A DNA stretch of 64,000 bases from Methylobacterium sp. AMS5 (GTDB lineage: Bacteria; Pseudomonadota; Alphaproteobacteria; Rhizobiales; Beijerinckiaceae). Below, one piece after another: positions 1-15,000 of the stretch; the first letter of the stretch is position 1, and each line of letters begins with the position of its first letter. A program made the translations under genes and the position numbers. The notes beneath the pieces are model-generated. The model had not been told where the DNA came from, did not search any database, and was given only the letters and a program-made list of their open reading frames with translations. Where the stretch lies: positions 2,485,501-2,549,500 of the forward strand of contig NZ_CP006992.1 in NCBI RefSeq assembly GCF_001542815.1, in the 5' to 3' direction.

Positions 1-1
1 G

Positions 2-3000
2 AGCCAGGCCGCCAGCGACGGCGGCCTGCCGACGAAACAGCCGCAGATCAAGTCCGACTACAAGCTGAGCGAAAGCCAGCCGGTGGCGATCACCCTCGGC
101 CAGCGCGTGGCCGTCGATTTCTCGACCCTGCTCGGCGAGCAGGCGATCAAGACCGTCAGCACCCTCGACGCGATCAAGTCGAACCTGCCGTCGACGACGA
201 AGCAGGCCCAGAGCGGCACGACGCCGGGCAAGGCTCCGACGCTGAAGGCGGTCAAGACGGGCGATGTCGTCCTCGTGAGCCCCGGCCATCCGGCCGGCAG
301 CGGCGAGGTCGGCTCCTATTACCGCTACATCAAGACGCCGACCGCACCGGCGACGTCGGATTCGATCGACCTGTCGAAAGAGAACTTCACCGGCCCGAGC
401 TGGGAACTGATCGGCGCGAAGGGTGATGTCTACGCCTATATGGGTGCGGATCGCACCGCCGCGAACAAGCTCGACCTCAAGACGGTCAAGTTCACGGATC
501 GAGACCTCTGGCGCCGGGTCAGCGAGACCGAGGCCGCGCCGGCCAAGACGACCGGATCCGGCGGCACCTCGGCCGGCGGCATCGTCGTGCGCAACGAGAT
601 CAAGGGCGGCGTCACCGCCGCGATCAGCAATTCCTCCGCCACGACGACGGTGAATGGCGGCGTCGTGGTCTCGGCCGAGCGCGGCGCGACGATCACGTCG
701 AAGGCCGATGCCACCGTCGAAGCGATCGCCACGATCCGTGAGCAGACCGGCGAGACGGCCGAAGGCACGGCCGGCAGCGGGACGGCGAGCACGGTTCCGG
801 GCCAGACCTCGGCCTTCGACAAGTCCAGCACGTCGAATTCGAGCGCGCTCGCGATCAACGCGGTGATCGCGACCAACACCATCCTGTCGGCCGCCGACGC
901 CTCCATCACCGACGCCGAGGTCGCGACTGCCGGCGACGATGGCGCGGTCACGGTCGAGGCGAAGACGACCGGCTCGATCGAGGCCGAAGTTCAGGCGCAG
1001 ATCACCGCGCTGTCGAGCGGCCCCTCCGGTACCGAAGACGCCGCCGCCGACCCCGCCGCCGGCGGCTCGACCGGTGGCACCACGACGCCGACGACGGGCA
1101 CCACCACGCCGACGACGGGGTCGGGGCAAACCACCGCGCCGACGACCACGGCACGGGCGGGCGGCATCCAGCTCGCCTTCAACGCGATCGGCTACGAGAG
1201 CAGCAATCTCGGCTTCGACACCCTCAACGCCCTGGTCGGGACCAATCTCGGAAACCCGGCGACGGCGCAGGCGAGCGCGCGCATTACCAACACCCGGGTC
1301 ACGGCCACGGGTGCGGTCAGCGCGACGGCCGAATCGTCCGGCACGATCGCCTCGACCCTGAGCAACGAGGTTACGGCCGCGGCCAAGGCCGCGAGCGTCA
1401 ACTCCCTGGCGGTCTCCGGTCTCGTTGCGATGAACCGCGTCAGCGGCGCCGCCGAGGCGGTGATCGATGCGCGGACCAAGACGGTCTCGGGCACGGATGT
1501 CACGGTCTCCGCCACCGATACGGTCGGCATCGAGGCCGAGACCGCCGTGGCGGCCTCGGCTTCGGCCGAGAAGACCGGCTCGGTTAGCGGCCTCGGCAAG
1601 AACGCCGAGGCGCTGCTCGGCGACTACACCTACACCACCGCGTCCGGCAGCCGGCAGGTGAAGTTCGGCGAGAAGATCCGCCTCAGCGATACCTGGGCCG
1701 GCAAGGGCGACAAGGGCGCCGTGTACCAGTACATGGGCGCGGACTTCACCGCCGCCGAGGATCTCGGCAACACGGCGCGGGACTTTGCCGACTTCGCGCT
1801 CTGGAAGAAGCTCGACGCCACCAATGTCGTGCCGGGTGCGACCGGCGGCTCGGCCGCTCCGACCGGAAAGATCACGGCGGCGAAATCCTCGGCCACCGCG
1901 CTGGGCGGCATCTTCGCCCGCAACGACGTGTCGGGTCAGGCCAAGGCCTCGATCGTCAACACCACCGTTCAGGCCAGCGGCGACGTCAGCGTCAGCGCGA
2001 AGTCGGAGGCGTCCATCAACGCCACCGACGAGAGCGAGGTCGAGGCCGAGGGCGGTTCGGCCGCCAACGGCGTGCTCGTGTCCAACAACGTGCAGAACGG
2101 CGCGCTCGCCTACATCAAGGACAGCACCGTCACGAGTGACGACGGAGGCGTGAGCGTCTCCGCCGAGAACACATCGACGATCGAGGCGAGTGCGGCCGGG
2201 TCTGTTGCCGGCGAAACGACGGCGGTCGGCTTCACGCTCGCCTTCAACACGGTCGGATTCCGGCAGCAGAACCCGCTCTTCAACGCCGTCGATACGATCG
2301 TCGGCGATCCGCTCATCGCCACCGCCACCAACGGCGAAAACCCGGCCGGCGCAAAGGCCTACATCACCGGCTCCACCGTCACGGCCAAGCGCGACGTCTC
2401 CGTCACCGCCGACAGCCAGGCCAAGATCACCGCCGAGGCCGGCAACAAGGCCGAGCAGGCGGATTCCGAGGAAACCGTCCACAAGGCGGAAACCGGCGCG
2501 CGCGGAATCTCCGCGGGTGCGGTGCTCGCCATGAACAAGGTCAGCGCCCGCGCCGAGGCGTTCATCGGCGCGGAAACCGTCGCCGCTCAGGCCCCGGCTC
2601 AGACCGCCGCCACCGTCGCCTCGACTGATGGCGCCGTGACCGTTTCGGCAAAGAATCAGGCCGGCATCGAATCGACCAGCACGATGATCGGTGCGTCGTC
2701 GGTCTCCGGCAGCGTCGCCGAACTAGCCAGGAAGGCGGTCGCCACTGCCCTCAACATCTACGATTACACCTCGAAATCCGGCACCAAGGCGCTGAAGGCC
2801 GGTGACCGCGTGCGGCTGGCTGCCGATTTCGCCACCCCGGCCGGATCGAGCTCGAACACCGACGCCAAGCGGACCGAAGAGCCCGCTCTGAAGGGCCGGG
2901 TGTTCATCTTCGTCGCTGCGTCCGACGCCTCGGTCAACCTCGCGACCGAGGATTACACCAACGCCGCCCGTTGGTTCGCGGTCGATGACGGGGCCATCGT

Positions 3001-6000
3001 GTCCACCAAGCCGACGGCGGCCGGCACGACGCCCGGCACCACGGCCGGCGACACGCTGGACAAAGACACGACGACCATCAAGACCGCGGAAGGCACCACG
3101 ACGATCACGCGCCAGAAGGCGCGCTACACGTCGAACGGCGGCTTCCAGTACATGATGGCCGGCCAGGGCGTACTGCTCTCGAAGACCGATACGCTCTCGA
3201 AGGGCGAGCCGGGCACGATCTACATCTGGCGCGGGGCGGACAACACGAAGGTCACGCTCCACGGCGAGGATTACACCAGCGCGAACTGGCTTCCCGCGGC
3301 GGCCAAGACGGTCATGCCGAAGCTCGATACGGTGGCCAACCCGCCGGCTGCCCCTGCGCCCGCCGCGGGCTCGACGGATCCGACCCCGACCGCCCGCACG
3401 CCCGGTTCGTCGTCCAAGGCCTTCGGCGGCCTGATCGTGTTCAACGAGGTGACCGGCGGCGCGGGCGCTCGCATCACCGATGCCACGGTGACGTCCGCTC
3501 TCGACCTGACGGTCCACGCCGCGGATGCCGCCGACATCTCGGCCACCCTCCTCAGCACCGTGACGTCGTCCGGCGGCACCTCCTTCCAGTCGAAGACCGG
3601 CGCGGCCGGCACCAGCGGCGGCACCGGTGGCGGCACGCTCATCGCGGCCAACGGCATCGCGGCGACCAACGTCGTGCGCGGCGGCGCCGATGCCAGCGTC
3701 CTGCGTTCGACGGTGGAATCCACGACCGGCAATCTCGAAGTCAGCGCCGAGAACGAATCCGGCGTCGATGCGCGTATCCGGGCTTCATCGACCACGTCGG
3801 GCGGCGAGGGCGTTTCCGGCGCGGTGACGCTCGCCTTCAACTCGGTGGGTTACGAGACCCAGAACCTGCTCTTCAACACCATCGACACGCTGATCGGGCA
3901 GTCGGCCATCTCGAAGGCCTTCGGCGGCGAGGTCGGCGCGGGTGCCAAGGCGACGATCGTCCAATCCTCGGCGAAGGCCGGCGGCGACCTCATCGTCACG
4001 GCGACCTCGGCGGCCAAGATCAACGCGACCGTCAGCAATGCCGCGACCTCCTCGGCCGATGTCGCGATGGTCTCGGGTGGCGCCGGCACCGGCTTCGGTG
4101 TCGTTCTCGCGTCGAACAAGGTGAGCGGCAGCGCCGTCGCCCTCATCGACAACACTGGCGTGACCCGGGACATCACGGCCGGCGGCGCCCTGGCCGTCAC
4201 GGCAACGGATGCGGCCGGCATCACCTCGAACGTCCAGATCGTGACGAGCTCGACCGTCACGAAGAGCGACGGCGGCGCCGTCACCAATCAGTCGAAGCTC
4301 AACAAGTACCTCCCGTCGGACTTCTCGACCAACCCGAACGAAGTTCAGTCGGCTACGATTCAATCGAACATCATCAAGAACCGCGCCGATTGGGCGCCGG
4401 CCGAATTGCTGGCCTTCGAGGAGAAGGTCACCGCGCAGATCACCCGCGTGAAGGGACTGATCGAGGAGCTTCAGGCCGGTCCCGCGACGCTGCTCAAGCA
4501 GGTCGAGACGAAGCTGCTCGAACTCAGGGCGGGCAAGGTCACGACCGAGTATCTGCTCAAGATCAACCAGACCCTCGTCGACGCTCTCAACGGAATCGAT
4601 CTCTCCAAGATCCCGAGCACCGATCAGACCGGTCTCGCGACGCGAATCGGGGAGGCGGCCGACGCGCTGTCGGGGCACCTGACGTCGGCCTCGATCAATA
4701 CGGCCGGTGCCGACGAGGCGCGGCTCGAGGCGCTGAAGGTCGCCGCCGAGGCGGCGCGCCTCGGCTATCTCGACGAGGCCGTCCTGCGCAACAGTTCCGA
4801 TCCGGCCGAAAAGAGCGTCGGTCAGTTGATCCGCCTGCAGGTCGCCGTCGACCGCGCGGTCATTGAGACCGCCGGCAAGATCCTGGAGCTGAAGGATGGG
4901 CTCAACAACTTCCTGAAGCCGTTCGGCCTCAGCACCGACAGCATCGGCGCCGTCGACCTCTCGGCCTACGGCCAGCTTCCGAAGACCGCGAACGCGCAGG
5001 ACGTCACCTTCGGCACGCGGGTGCGGATCGCGGACGGCTATGCCAAGCCGACCTACAAGGCCGGACAGGGCGAGATCACGGTCAAGACCGGCGAAACGAT
5101 CGAAGATCTCTCGGGCAAGATCTATAAGTATGTCGGTGCCGACATCCTGGTCGAGATCAACGCGCTCGATCCGGATTTCACGGACGGGGCGAAGTGGAAG
5201 CTGATCGCCGACAAGTCCAGCGCCTACAAGGCTGGCGACATCTTCATCTACATGGGCGGCAACGCGACAATCGATCTCGCAGCCACCGACTACACCAATA
5301 AGCTCCTCTGGAAGCGGGCCCTCGAGTCCAACTTCATCCCGGACGGCCTGAAGCTGCCGACCACCGGTTCCGGAACGGGGACGGGCACCACGACGCCGGC
5401 CCCGGCCACGTCTTCGACCGAGACGGTGGCACCCACGGGCGACCCGTCGGCCAACAACGCCGCCAAGACCGGCACGGTCGCGGCGCAGCCATCCGCCTCG
5501 CTGGCGATCGGCGGGCTGGTCGTGCTCAACAGCGTCCATGCGGACGCCGTCGCGCGCATCACCGGCGTCATCGCCACGGCGGGCGGCACGGTCACGGTGC
5601 AGGCGAACGAGACCGCCACGATCAAGGCGACCGCCGACAGCGCCGCCAACGTCAAGTCCGCCGCCTCCTACAAGCCGACGACCGACGTCAGCACCCCGGC
5701 CCCGTCCACGCCGAGCGATCCGTCCACGGACCGGACCCTCGGCACGAAGAGCCAGCCGACGAGCCTCGCGCTCGGCGGCATCATCGCCACCAACGCCGTC
5801 CTCGGCACGGCGCGGGCCGAGATCGTCGACAGCGCCGTCACCGGCGGCGGGATCAAGGTCGATGCGGCCAACACCGCCACCATCGACGCCACGGCCAAGA
5901 CCGCGACCTCCAGCGACCAGGGCGCGGTGTCGATCACGCTCGCCTTCAACACCATCGGCTGGAAGGAGCAGAACATCCTGTTCCGCGCCGCCGACACGAT

Positions 6001-9000
6001 CACGGGTCAGCCGCTGATCGCCGCCGGCAGCGGGAACGACGCCGACCCGTCGGGGGCGCGCGCGCAGATCCTGCGCAGCAATGTCACGACGACGGATGCC
6101 AAGGATGCGCTCGCCGTGACCGCGCGTTCGGACGCGTCGATCAACGCCCAGCTCACCAACAAGGCCAGCGCCTCGCAGGCGGTGCTCAAGGATGCGAGCG
6201 CCTACGCGATCGGCTTCGCGCTCTCCGGCAACCTCGTGAATTCCGAGGCGGTGGCGCGGATCGACAGCAGCAACCCGGCCGGCACCGCCATCGACCCGAC
6301 GAAGACGCTCGACGCCGCCGGCGCGGTGACGATCTCGGCGACCAGCAACGGCAGCATCACCTCGCTGAACAACCTCTCGGCGATCGCCAGCCTGACCAAG
6401 CCGAGCGTGCTGGAGGACTTCGCCAATAAGATCCTCGGCAATTATACCTACACCACTGAGTCGGGCTCGAAGACCGTCACGTTCGGCGACATCGTGTTCG
6501 CGAAGGTCGGTGGTGTCGAGAAGCTCTACGTCTATTTCGGCGATACCAAGCTCGTCTCCGACCTGAAGACGGAGGCCTACACGGAGGCCAATGGCTGGCG
6601 GGAGAACAATCTCCGCGAATTCGTGAAGTTCCTGCCCCCGGGTGTGCTCAACCTCGGCGACAGCAAGGATGTCGCCGGCTCGGCGACGCCGCCGGCCGGC
6701 AACACGAGCACCACCAGCGGGCAGACCCCGTCGAAGCCCTACGCCGTCGCCGTCAGCGGCATCCTCGTGACCAACGACGTGCGCAGCACCGCCACGGCGA
6801 CGCTCACCGGCATGACCGTCGCCAAGGCCGGCGACATCAGCGTCCAGGCGGAGCAGAGCGGGACGATCACCGCGACGGTGAACAGCAAGGTCGAGTCGAA
6901 GCTGAAGCCGGGCACCAAGGCCGGCGACAAGCAGTCCATCGCGGCCCAGGCGGTGATCGCCTCGAACGTCGTGATGGGCGCGAGCACCGCCACGATCGAC
7001 CGCAGCCCGCTCGGCGACGCGAACGCGACCGTCGGCAATGTCGCGGTGGGCGCCCGCAACACCGGCGCGATCACCGCCACGATCGACAGCACGGTCGATT
7101 CGAGCGAGACCGCCGTCGGCATCACCGCCGCCTTCAACAAGATCGGCAGCCCGAGCACCAACGCGGTGTTCGACCTCGCCGAGTTGCTGGCCGGGATCGA
7201 TCTCGACAGCCAGATGACCAAGGGCGGCCAGTTCGCCGCGACCGCCTCGATCTCGGGCCAGCCGATCAACGCCACCGGCAAGGTTTCGGTGGAGGCGCGA
7301 TCCGAGGCCAAGATCAAGGCCACCATCGAGAACGCCGTCACCTCGATCGGCTCGGCCGCGACCACCGTCGGCGCCGTCGCCGGCCTGAACTTCGTGCGTG
7401 TCGGCACCTCGGCCACCATTGCCGACGTGACAAGCCTCAAGGCGGCGGGCGGCGTGGCCGTCAACGCCCGGAGTGCGTCCACCATCGAGGCCGTGGTCAA
7501 GGCCCCCGTCACGGCGGTGGTCTACAACATGCCCGACACGAGCGGCACCTCGGGCGGCACCAACACCTCCGGTAACACCGGCAATACGGGCAACACCGGC
7601 GGGACCGGCACCCCGACGACCACGCGCTCGATCTCCGTCGCCGCCAGCTTCGCCCGCAACACCATCCTCGACGTCGTGCTCGAAGCCGGCCTCGACCGGA
7701 TCGGCGACCTCACGGCGAGCGCGGGCGACGTCAGCGTCACCGCTGCCAACACCGCCACCATCACCGCGAAGGTCGCGGCCACCGCCATCGCCGTGCTGCT
7801 GAGCACCGAGGACGGCAAGAATCTCGGCGTCTCCGGCAGCGGCGCCTTTGGCGTCAACACGATCCTCGGCGGCGTCGAGGCGCGGATCGCCGACAGCCGG
7901 ATCACCGCGTCCGGAAGCCAGGCTCCGAGCGTCACTGACGGAACCGGCGGCCAGGGCAACATCACCGTCTCCGCCAAGAGCGCTGCCACCATCACGGCCT
8001 CGGTCGAGGCCGCCGCGGCGGCCGTCATCGTCGGCAAGGGCGCAGCCCAGGCGGTGGCGATCGGCGTCTCGCTCGCCTTCAACATGATCGGCTACAACCT
8101 CAGCCTGATCCCGGTCGATGGCACCAGCAGCCTCGCGGCCGACAAGGCGCGCTCCCTCGACGTCAAGGCGAACGTCACCAAGTCGCGGCTGAGCGCCGGG
8201 CGTCGGGTGTCGGTCGAGGCCGAGTCGGGCGGCCGGATCGAGGCCCGGACGCTGGCCACCGCCATGGCGGTCGGCGTTTCGACGGGTGGCAGCTCCGGCG
8301 GCTCCAGCACCGACGGCAACGTCGCGCTGTCCGGCGGCGGCCTATTCGTGCGCAACAAGGTCGTGACCTCGGCCTCCGCCGTCATCGACGGCACCGGCAG
8401 CAGCGACGACGCGGTCACCTCCGGCACGGGCGGGATCAACGTCTCGGCCAAGGACACCGCCGTCATCCGGGCGACCTCCGTCGCCCTCGGCCTCTCGGCC
8501 AATCTGAGCGCGGATGCGAGCAACACCGCCTCGAAGTCGACCCTCGCCATCGCCCTGTCGCTCGCCGACAATTCGATCACCAGCGAGGTGGCCGCGCGGA
8601 TCACGCAGGTCGCCAATCTCGCGACCCTCGGCGACGTCACCGTGGCCGCGAACCGCAGCGCCGACATCTTCGCGCAGACCTACGCCGCCGCCGTCGGCGC
8701 GCAGATCTCCTCGAAGGGCGACGGCGCCTCGGTGAGCGGCGGCGGCGCGCTCTCGATCAACACGGTCAAGGGATCGACGATCGCCGAGATCACCGATTCC
8801 AAGGTCGGGGACAGCGCCAATGGCGGCGCCAAGGTCGGCAGCCTCTCCGTCTCGGCCACGGACAGCGCCAAAATCGCCGCGCTCACCGGCGCGGCCGCGA
8901 TCACCCTCGCCGGTACGGCCGAGGGCAAGGCCACGGGCGTCGCCTTTGGTGTCTCCGCCGCACAGAACGTCATCGGCGGTTCGGGCACGGCGGTTCGGGC

Positions 9001-12000
9001 GACGGTGGCCGGCACGCCGGTGCGTTCCACCGGCGCCGTCGGCCTGCGCGCCGAGTCCAAGGCCGATATCGATGCGACGACCGTGACGGTCTCGGTCGGC
9101 GTCTCGGGCAGCGGGACCGGTGACGCGCGTACGGCGAGCCTCGGCGGCTCGGGCGCGCGCAACGCCGTCAACGTCGCCACCACGGCGGAGCTTTACGCGG
9201 CGGATGGCGCGTCGGTCGCGATCGAGGCCGGTAGCCTCGCTTTGACCGCCAAGAACACTTCGACCATTTCGTCGGATGTCGGCGCGGCCTCGGTGGCCGG
9301 CTCGTTCGGCCAGGGCAAGTCGGTTGCGGTCGCACTCGCGGCCAGCGTCGCGATCAACGAGATCGGCGGCAACGTCACGGCGACCGTGAAGAACGCCGAT
9401 GTCACCACCCTCACCGGCGGCGTGACCATCGACGCGTCGCGGCAGGGCACCATCGAGACGCGCGCCGCAGCGGCCAGCGTTGCGGTGAGCGCAAGCGCCG
9501 ACAAGAGCATCGCCGTCTCCGGTGCCGGCGTCGCCGCGGTCAACAAGATCAACAGCAGCACCACGGCGACGGGCCAGAACGCGTCGATCGACGCGAAGGG
9601 CGATGTCACCGTCTCGGCGAGCAGCAGCGCCACGATCAAGTCCCTGGTCGTCGGCGCCGCGGCATCCATCGGCGGCGGGGCCGGCGATGGCGGCGCGGGC
9701 GCGCTCGGCGTCTCCATCGCCTATAACGAGATCGGTGCCTGGACCGCCTATGACGAGACGGCCCACACGCTGAGCGAGGCGCCGTCGCTCGGAAGCCGCG
9801 CCAACGTCTCGGCCACGCTGGTGGGCAGCCCTGTTACGACGACGGGAGCGCTCTCCGTCGCGGCGAGCGCCAACAACACCATCACGACCGACATCGTCGC
9901 GATCGCGGCCGGCGTCACCGTCGCCGGCGGCAAGGCCGGCGCGGTCAGCGTCGGCGGCACCTTCGCGATGAGCAATATCGGTCTCGCGGTCGCGGCTTCG
10001 ATCGATGGCGACAAGACCGGCGCGACGCCCGGATTCCAGGCCGCGAGCGCCACCGTTTCGGCCCAGGACATCTCGACCATCACGACGCGGGCGCTCTCGG
10101 CGAGCCTCTCGCTCGCCGCCGCGTCCGGCAACGCCGTCTCGATCGCCGTCGGCGGCAGCATCGCCCTCAACACCATCGCCAACGATGTCTCGGCGACGGT
10201 GAGGAACGTCGATCGCGGTCTGCAGACCGTCGGCGCGATCCTCATCTCCGCGAAATCGGCGGGCACCATCACGGCGAACGCCGCCTCGGCCGCGATCGCC
10301 GTGGCCGCATCCGGTTCGAACGCCGTTCCCGTCAGCGCGGCGGTGACCTATGCGCGCAACGTCATCACCACCAGCACCCGTGCGCAGGCGAGCGAGAGCA
10401 AGCTGGCCACGACCGGCGCGAGCGGTAACATCAGCGTCAAGGCCGAGGCCTCGGCCGCGATCAACGCCGCGATCCTGGCGGCTTCGCTGGCCGCCGGCGT
10501 CGGTGGCAGCAATGCCGCGGGCGTCGGGCTCGGCGCCGCCATCGCCGAAAACCGCATCGGCGTCTGGTCCTCCTCGGGCACCGATGCCACCACCAGCTAT
10601 GCCCTGGCCACGAACGGCGGCACCGTCGTCGAGGCGTCCCTGACCCGCGTCGGCGTCGATGCGAAGGGCGCCCTGGCGGTCGAGGCGACGTCGAAGAACG
10701 TCATCAAGGCGAACATCGCGGCGATCTCGGCCGGCCTCGCGGGCGGCGGCTCCAACGCCGTCGGCGTCAGCGGCGGCGCCACGGCCGTCATCAACGCCAT
10801 CGGTGTCACCACGCAGGCCTTCATCGAGGGCAACGGCGTGGGCGGCAGCGCGATCGCGAGCAACGCGATCAAGGCCGGCGCCGTCACCGTGAAGGCGGCC
10901 GATACCTCGAGCATCACCGCCAACGCGCTCACCGCCGCGGTCAGCGCCGCCTTCGGCGGCTCGAACGGCGTCGCGGTCTCGATCGGCTTCGCACTTGCGC
11001 TCAACACCATCAACGCGGCCACCCGGGCCAGCGTGAACAATGTCGGCGACGGGATCGACGCCGGCACCGGTGCGGTCCTGGTCGATGCCCTCAGCAACGC
11101 GACCATCACGGGGACGACGACGGCGGCCGCCGTCAGCATCGGCGGCGGCGGCTCGGGCGGAATCGCCATCGCCGGTGGCGGTGCGCTCGCCTTCAACACC
11201 ATCCGCCCCGTCACCCGGGCCGTGATGGCCGCCAGCACGATCACGCAGAGCGGCAGCATCACCGTGACCGCCGCGGCCACGTCGAAGATCTCGGCTCTCG
11301 TCGCGGCCGCCTCCCTCGCCGTCGGTGTCGGCGGTTCGGCCGGCGTCGGCGTGGCGATCGGTGTGTCCGTCGCAGCCAACCAGATCGGCGACTGGACGTC
11401 GTCCGGCGAGGGGCGCAACCGCGTCGATACCGCGGCCGCGACCCAGGGCTCCGTCGTCGAGGCGCTTCTCACGGGCAGCAGCGTCAAGACGAGCGGCGCG
11501 CTGACGGTCGGGGCCAGCTCGGCTCAGGCGATCGCGGCCCAGGTGGCCGCTGCGGCGGCCTCCATCGGCGGCGGCGGTTCGGCCGGCGTCGGCGTCTCGG
11601 CGGCCGGCGTCTCGGTCACGAACGCCATCGCGGTGGCAACCCGCGCCGTCATCGACGGCGACGGTGCGACCGGTATCGAGGCCGGCAGCGTCTCGGTCCG
11701 CGCCTCCGACATCTCCACGATCGACGCCTTCGCCGGGTCCGCCTCGCTCGCGGGCTCGGGCGGTGGCGCGGCCGGCGTCTCCGTGGCGGTCGGCTTCACG
11801 CTGGCGCTCAACAGCATCGCCGGCAACGTCGAAGCGGCGATCAAGAACGCCGACACCCTCCTGCGCACGACCGGACCGCTCGGCGTCTCGGTCAGCGCCT
11901 CGCGCGCCGGCCGCATCAACTCGGCGGCCGCGGCGGCGGCGATCAGCATCGCGGGCGGCGGCTCGGCCGGCGTCGGCGTGTCCGGCGGCGGTGCCTTCGC

Positions 12001-15000
12001 CTCGAACCGGATCCTCGGCTCGGTCAGCGCGATGGTGGATGCGAGCCGCATCACCGCGACCGGCAGTGGCGGCCTCACGGTGACGGCGGCCGGTTCGTCC
12101 GAAATCACGGCGATCATCTCGGCATTGGCCGCGTCCGGCGGCGGCGGCGGTGCAGCCGGCGTCGGCGTCGCGTTGGGCGTCAGCGGTGCCGAGAACCGCA
12201 TCGGCGAATGGTCCAGCACGGGCCAGAATGCCGAGCGCGTGGACACGCTCGGCAGCGGCGGTGCCACGGCCGTCCAGGCCTCGGTCAGGAACTCTCCCCT
12301 CGACATCGCCGCGGCCGTGACGGTTCAGGCGACGGCGAGCCAGAAGATCACAGCGACCGTCGTGGCGGCATCCGCCGCGATCCAGGGCGGCGGCGCGGCC
12401 GGTGTCGCGGGCGCTGCAGCCGGTTCGGTGGCTGCCAACGCCATCGGGGTCGAAACCTCGGCCACGATCGACGGTGACGGCGCCGGCACGGACGGCATCA
12501 AGGCGGGCAGCGTGACCGTCTCGGCCGCCAACACGGCCCAGATCACCGCCGTCACGGGCGCCGCGTCGCTCTCCGGGGCGGGCGGCGGCGCAGCCGGCGT
12601 CGGCGTGGCGATCGGCTTTGCGCTCGCCATCAACAGCATCGCGGGCGGCATCCAGGCGTCGATCTCGAACGTCGATGCCGGCCTGACCACCCGCAGCGGC
12701 GGCGTTTCGGTCGGCGCGCGTAACGATGCGCGCATCCGGGCCAGCTCCGCGGCGGCAGCCGTCTCGATCGGCGGCGGCGGTGCCGCGGGCGTTTCGGTGA
12801 GCGGCGGCGGCGCCGGGGCGTCGAACGTCATCACGGTGCGCACGAACGCCTTCGTCGCCAACAGTGCGCTGATCGTGCGCGGCGGCAAGTCCACGGTGTC
12901 GGCCGGCTCGAACGCCGACATCCAGGCCCTGATCGTCGCGGCGGCTGCGGCCGCCGGCGGCGGTGGCGCGGCGGGCGTCGGTGTCTCGGTCGGCGTCGGT
13001 GCGGCGGCCAACACCATCGGTGCCGGCAACCAGATCCAGGCCTATCTCAGCAATGCGAGCGTCGATTCCGACAACGCGCTCGACGTGACGGCGGTCTCGA
13101 ACCAGACGATCCGGGCGGAAGTCGGGGCGGTCTCGGCCTCGATCCAGGGCGGCGGCGCAGCGGCCGTCAGCGTGGCGGGCTCCGGCACCGGCGCCTCCAA
13201 CACCATCGCCGTCGCGACGCGCGCCTATATCGACGGCGACGGCGCGACCGGCATCACGGCGACGCAGATCGCCGTGTCCGCCAAGGACACCTCCGCGATC
13301 ACGGCCTCCGTCAGTTCGGCGGGCATTGCGGGCGGCGGCGCCGGAGCGGCCAGCGTCGGCGTTACGGTCTCGGTCTCGATGGCGACCAACCGCATCGGCA
13401 ACACGGTCGAGGCGCTCATCCGCAACGCCGATAGCGGCGTCACCACGACTTCCGGCGACATCGCGGTCGAGGCCGAGAGCAGCGGCTCGATCCAGGCGAT
13501 CGCCACGGCGGCCTCCGTCAGCGTCGGCGGTGCCGGCGGCGTCAGCGTGCAGGTGGCCGGCGGCGGCGCGGGCGCCCTCAACGTCATCACCACGAGCACC
13601 CGCGCGGCGATCGAGCGGGCGGCCGGGCAATCGTCCCTCAACCGCGTCACGAGCGCTGCGGGCCTACGGGTCGGCGCCAAGAGCAGCCAGGACATCGACG
13701 CCAAGGTGGTCGCGCTCTCCGCGGCCGGCGGCGGCGCGGGTCTCGCCAGCGTTCCGGTGGCGATCGGCCTTTCGGGCGCCCAGAACATCATCGGAAGCTG
13801 GAAGACCACCGACGCGAACGGCAACCGGCTCGATCAGCCGACGCTCGACACCGATGGCGGCGCCAGGGTCGAGGCTCTGATCGCCGACACGGTCGCTGCG
13901 GTGCAGGGATCGCTCGCGGTCACCGCGACCTCTTCGAGCACCATCGACGCGACCGTCGCGGCGGCCTCGGCCGTCGCCACGGGCGGAACCGTCGCGGTCG
14001 GCGTCGCCGGCTCGGGCAGCTACTCGGGCAACGCGATCAGCTTTGCCACCAACGCGGCGATCACCGGCGCTTCGACGAGCGTCACGGCCGGCGACGTCAC
14101 CGTCCGCGCCAAGGATCAGGCCACGATCAACGTCGATGTCGGCGCAGCCGCCATCGCGGCCGCGGGCGGCGCCGTCGGCGTGGCGCCGGCGATCGGCGTC
14201 GCCGTGGCCCTGAACGTGATCAACAATGCCGTGACCGCAATCGTCGATGGGGCCACCGTCACGACGCGCACAGGCGGAATCCGCGTCGAAGCCACGGTTC
14301 CGTCCGACAATGGCGGGTCCAGCATCAACGCGCGCGTCGCTGCGGCCGCCGTGGCGCTCTCGGGCGGCGGCGTCGCCGTCTCGGTGGCTGGCGGCGGTGC
14401 CATCGCCACCAACATGATCGGCGGCTCGACCCGCGCGCGGGTCAGCAACGCCCGCCTGAATGCCGCCGGTGACGTGGCGGTCGCCGCCGCGAACAACAGC
14501 CGGATCGTGGCGGAGGTCGCCGCACTCGCGGCCGGCGTCAGCATCGGCGGTGTCGCGGTCGGGGCCAGCATCGGCACCGGCGTGGCCACCAACCTGATCG
14601 GCAGCGAGATCACGCAGCGGGTCAACGGCCAGAACAAGACGACGAAGTCGGCCGCACTCCTCATCGAGGCTCTATCGCAGAACACGACGATCGAGGCGGG
14701 CGGCAACCTGTCCGTCACCGCCAATTCCGGCCAGACGATCCGGGCGACGGTCGCGGCCGGCTCCGTGGCGATCTCCGGCGGTGCCGTCGCCGTCAGCGCC
14801 GCGGGCGCCGGCGCGGGCACCCATAACCGGATCGGCGCGATCGTGAGCGCGGCGATCGACGGCGATGGAGCCGGCGACAAGATCACCGCCGGCACCGTGA
14901 CCGTCTCGGCGCGCGACACGTCCAGCCTCAGCGTCGACACCGGCGCGGCCTCGGTGGCCGCCTCGTTCGGCGTCTTCGGCAGCGGCTCGTTCGCCCTCGC

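Noticed and set aside
8342..13630. An antisense open frame of about 1,760 codons
   Set aside because: In register with the solenoid repeats and ended by the complement of a CTA codon at 8,342; a mirror of sense codon use.
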